From an uncultured Mycoplasmatota bacterium (lineage in GTDB: Bacteria > Bacillota_I > Bacilli_A > RF39 > UBA660), in contig URBG01000001.1 of assembly GCA_900546055.1 (NCBI GenBank), forward strand, positions 23,705 through 87,704: a stretch of 64,000 bases of DNA. Direction: 5' to 3'. Positions 62,849 to 64,000 of the stretch are shown here, piece after piece (positions within the stretch are counted from its first letter, which is position 1; each line of letters opens with the position of its first letter). Made by a program: the position numbers and the translations under genes. The notes beneath the pieces were generated by a model. It was not told where the DNA came from and searched no databases. It saw only the letters and a list, made by a program, of their open reading frames with translations.

Positions 62849-64000
62849 TTATTGTATAAGGATCAGAAGATGTTCCTGCGCCTAATAATGAAATATTGTC
62901 TTTCAAATATACTACCGGATAAATCGGTTTACTATAATCACTAGAATCCGCTGGAATTGGTGAATTTGATTTAATCACAATGTCTGGATACCAAATATAG
63001 TAAGTTACCCAAGCTCTTGTATTCTTAGAAGAATTCATTATTGGCGTGATTGTCCACATGGATTTACCTAAATAATTATTATCAAAACATGTATTATATG
63101 AATCAACAACAGATTTAGGTCCCAAACAAGCTGAATCCATACTAGACTTCATATAATCACTTAAAGTAATCACGCCAACATTACCATTCCAAACTTTAGC
63201 TTTTTCAGCTGCCACTGCTTCACTAATAGTTGTACTATTATTACTAACAGCACCAACAGTAAAATCATGAGTAGTCATTTGTGCTGCAGCTGTATCAGAT
63301 AGTGATGAATAAAAAGTGTCATTTAAATATGTATTTAAAGCAGTTGGCTCAGACCAATTATCTGTATACCCCCATAACTGATCTTGACCAAATTGATCTG
63401 TTTTCATTATCTTTAAAGTACCATCAGCTTCGACAGCCACTATTCTCCATGAGTTACCATCAAATGTTATATAGTTATTTGGATTAGCACCACGATACAC
63501 ATATCTTCCTTCTTCGTATGCATCTGAATAAAGGCCTTCTCCTGTTGTAACTGCTGTAGCTATTAGTTTATCAGCTGCACTCTCTCCGCTTGGAACTATT
63601 GTTGTTGCCTGACTATAATCCAAATCTACTGTTAAGGTTGATATTGTATTTGTTGGTTGTTCACTTACGCTACTTAAGTATTCTACTTTTACGGTTAATA
63701 CTTTTGTGTTTCCAGCTGGTATTACGTCACCTTTGGCCATTCCTGATGCAGTAAACTTGATTGCTGGATTATTTGTATCACTTAAGGTTATCTCATCTAA
63801 CTTTGCATCCAAGCTTCCAGCATTGCTTACGGTAATATCATACTCAATACTATCACCTGGTGCTTGTAAGATTGTTTTAAAGGTTGCGCTTAATTCTTCA
63901 AAACTAGGATCGCCATTATTACTGGCTGTGCCTACAATGTTCTTGGTTTCTATCTTTGTTATCTTTACATTCCAACTACTTGTTATATTACTTGTTCCCT
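62844..64000 (-). CDS. SipW-type TasA-like surface protein, N-terminus outside the window
   Basis: The frame is open from the window edge to the stop at 62844; the first visible residues are GTSNITSSWNVKITKIETKN, so about 35 N-terminal residues (signal) lie outside. It continues with SFEELSATFKTILQAPGDSI, the TasA-like domain, GLYSDAYEEGRYVYRGANP and then an unbroken C-terminal domain (NNYITFDGNSWRIVAVE to the end DPYTIK). This is the intact paralogue of the gene split at 43818/52902, with long nearly identical DNA stretches in the N-terminal half (63480-64000 against 52300-52810). Exported through a SipW-type signal peptidase by analogy. Confidence 0.85.
   Translation of the reverse strand, partial: GTSNITSSWNVKITKIETKNIVGTASNNGDPSFEELSATFKTILQAPGDSIEYDITVSNAGSLDAKLDEITLSDTNNPAIKFTASGMAKGDVIPAGNTKVLTVKVEYLSSVSEQPTNTISTLTVDLDYSQATTIVPSGESAADKLIATAVTTGEGLYSDAYEEGRYVYRGANPNNYITFDGNSWRIVAVEADGTLKIMKTDQFGQDQLWGYTDNWSEPTALNTYLNDTFYSSLSDTAAAQMTTHDFTVGAVSNNSTTISEAVAAEKAKVWNGNVGVITLSDYMKSSMDSACLGPKSVVDSYNTCFDNNYLGKSMWTITPIMNSSKNTRAWVTYYIWYPDIVIKSNSPIPADSSDYSKPIYPVVYLKDNISLLGAGTSSDPYTIK

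Noticed and set aside
1..64000. Mycoplasma-type genetic code, because of the low GC and small-genome look
   Set aside because: TGA serves as a stop in several genes (for example 49182-49184), and Trp is written TGG throughout the recognised proteins.
1..64000. CRISPR arrays, rRNA, tRNA and IS elements
   Set aside because: No regularly spaced repeats, cloverleaf-like segments or transposase genes were found by reading the intergenic strips, all of which are shorter than 300 bases.

Overview
The window looks like chromosome from a low-GC Gram-positive bacterium, most likely an uncultured or gut-type member of the class Bacilli. The evidence is a Bacillus-like housekeeping gene set (dnaG-rpoD-trmK with a YqfQ/VrrA-like gene close by, rarA, holA, smc, ydbS/ydbT-like pairs, ymfF/ymfH-like peptidases, uppP, xerD), AGGAGG and AGGTGAT ribosome binding sites, consensus sigma-A promoters and hairpin-plus-T terminators after most units. 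TGA is used as a stop (for example the ATGA overlap at 49182-49185), so this is not a Mycoplasma-type code. I cannot name the species. No rRNA, tRNA, CRISPR array or IS transposase was seen, and no stretch over 300 bases is gene-free.

Layout. 1-11 kb: alkD-like fragment, guaD, xerD, zinc-ribbon and CmpB-like membrane proteins, rarA, holA, a two-component system, an HTH-metallophosphoesterase, uppP and small unknowns. 11-20 kb: a heterodimeric ABC exporter, two tandem NodB-type deacetylases, queH and paired bacterial PH-domain membrane proteins. 20-33 kb: an HD-domain protein, prepilin peptidase and PilC/GspF, a double-HTH regulator, trmK/rpoD/dnaG, comEA/comEC and an FtsW/RodA-type flippase/polymerase. 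33-44 kb: a 56-residue YjcZ-like protein, uvsE, def, an arylsulfotransferase-like lipoprotein or membrane protein, an ABC-F ATPase, a short Smc and tcdA. 44-53 kb: a mobile element. 53-64 kb: M16 peptidase pair, deoD, YqeG-like phosphatase, D,D-carboxypeptidase, a broken YhcG-type nuclease gene, uvrA under an SOS-like operator, a YwaF-like membrane protein and the 3' part of a SipW-type surface protein.

The main discovery is at 44.4-52.3 kb. A gene for a SipW-signal, TasA-like surface protein is cut in two: its N-terminal 215 codons lie at 52258-52902 and its C-terminal 197 codons at 43818-44411. Between them sits about 7.85 kb carrying a full tyrosine recombinase, a truncated second one, a four-gene cargo operon and a decayed HelD-type ATPase. 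The octamer ATTGAATG lies at both junctions in the same reading frame, so precise excision would rebuild a 412-codon gene that aligns without a gap to the intact paralogue at 62844-64000. The cargo operon (GT2 glycosyltransferase, HipA-like kinase fused to an unknown N-domain, P-loop kinase, Nudix hydrolase) has its own promoter and terminator and is the best candidate for an undescribed system; its function is unknown.

A second theme is DNA uptake and repair: comEA, comEC, prepilin peptidase, PilC, rarA, uvrA, uvsE and an AlkD-like protein.
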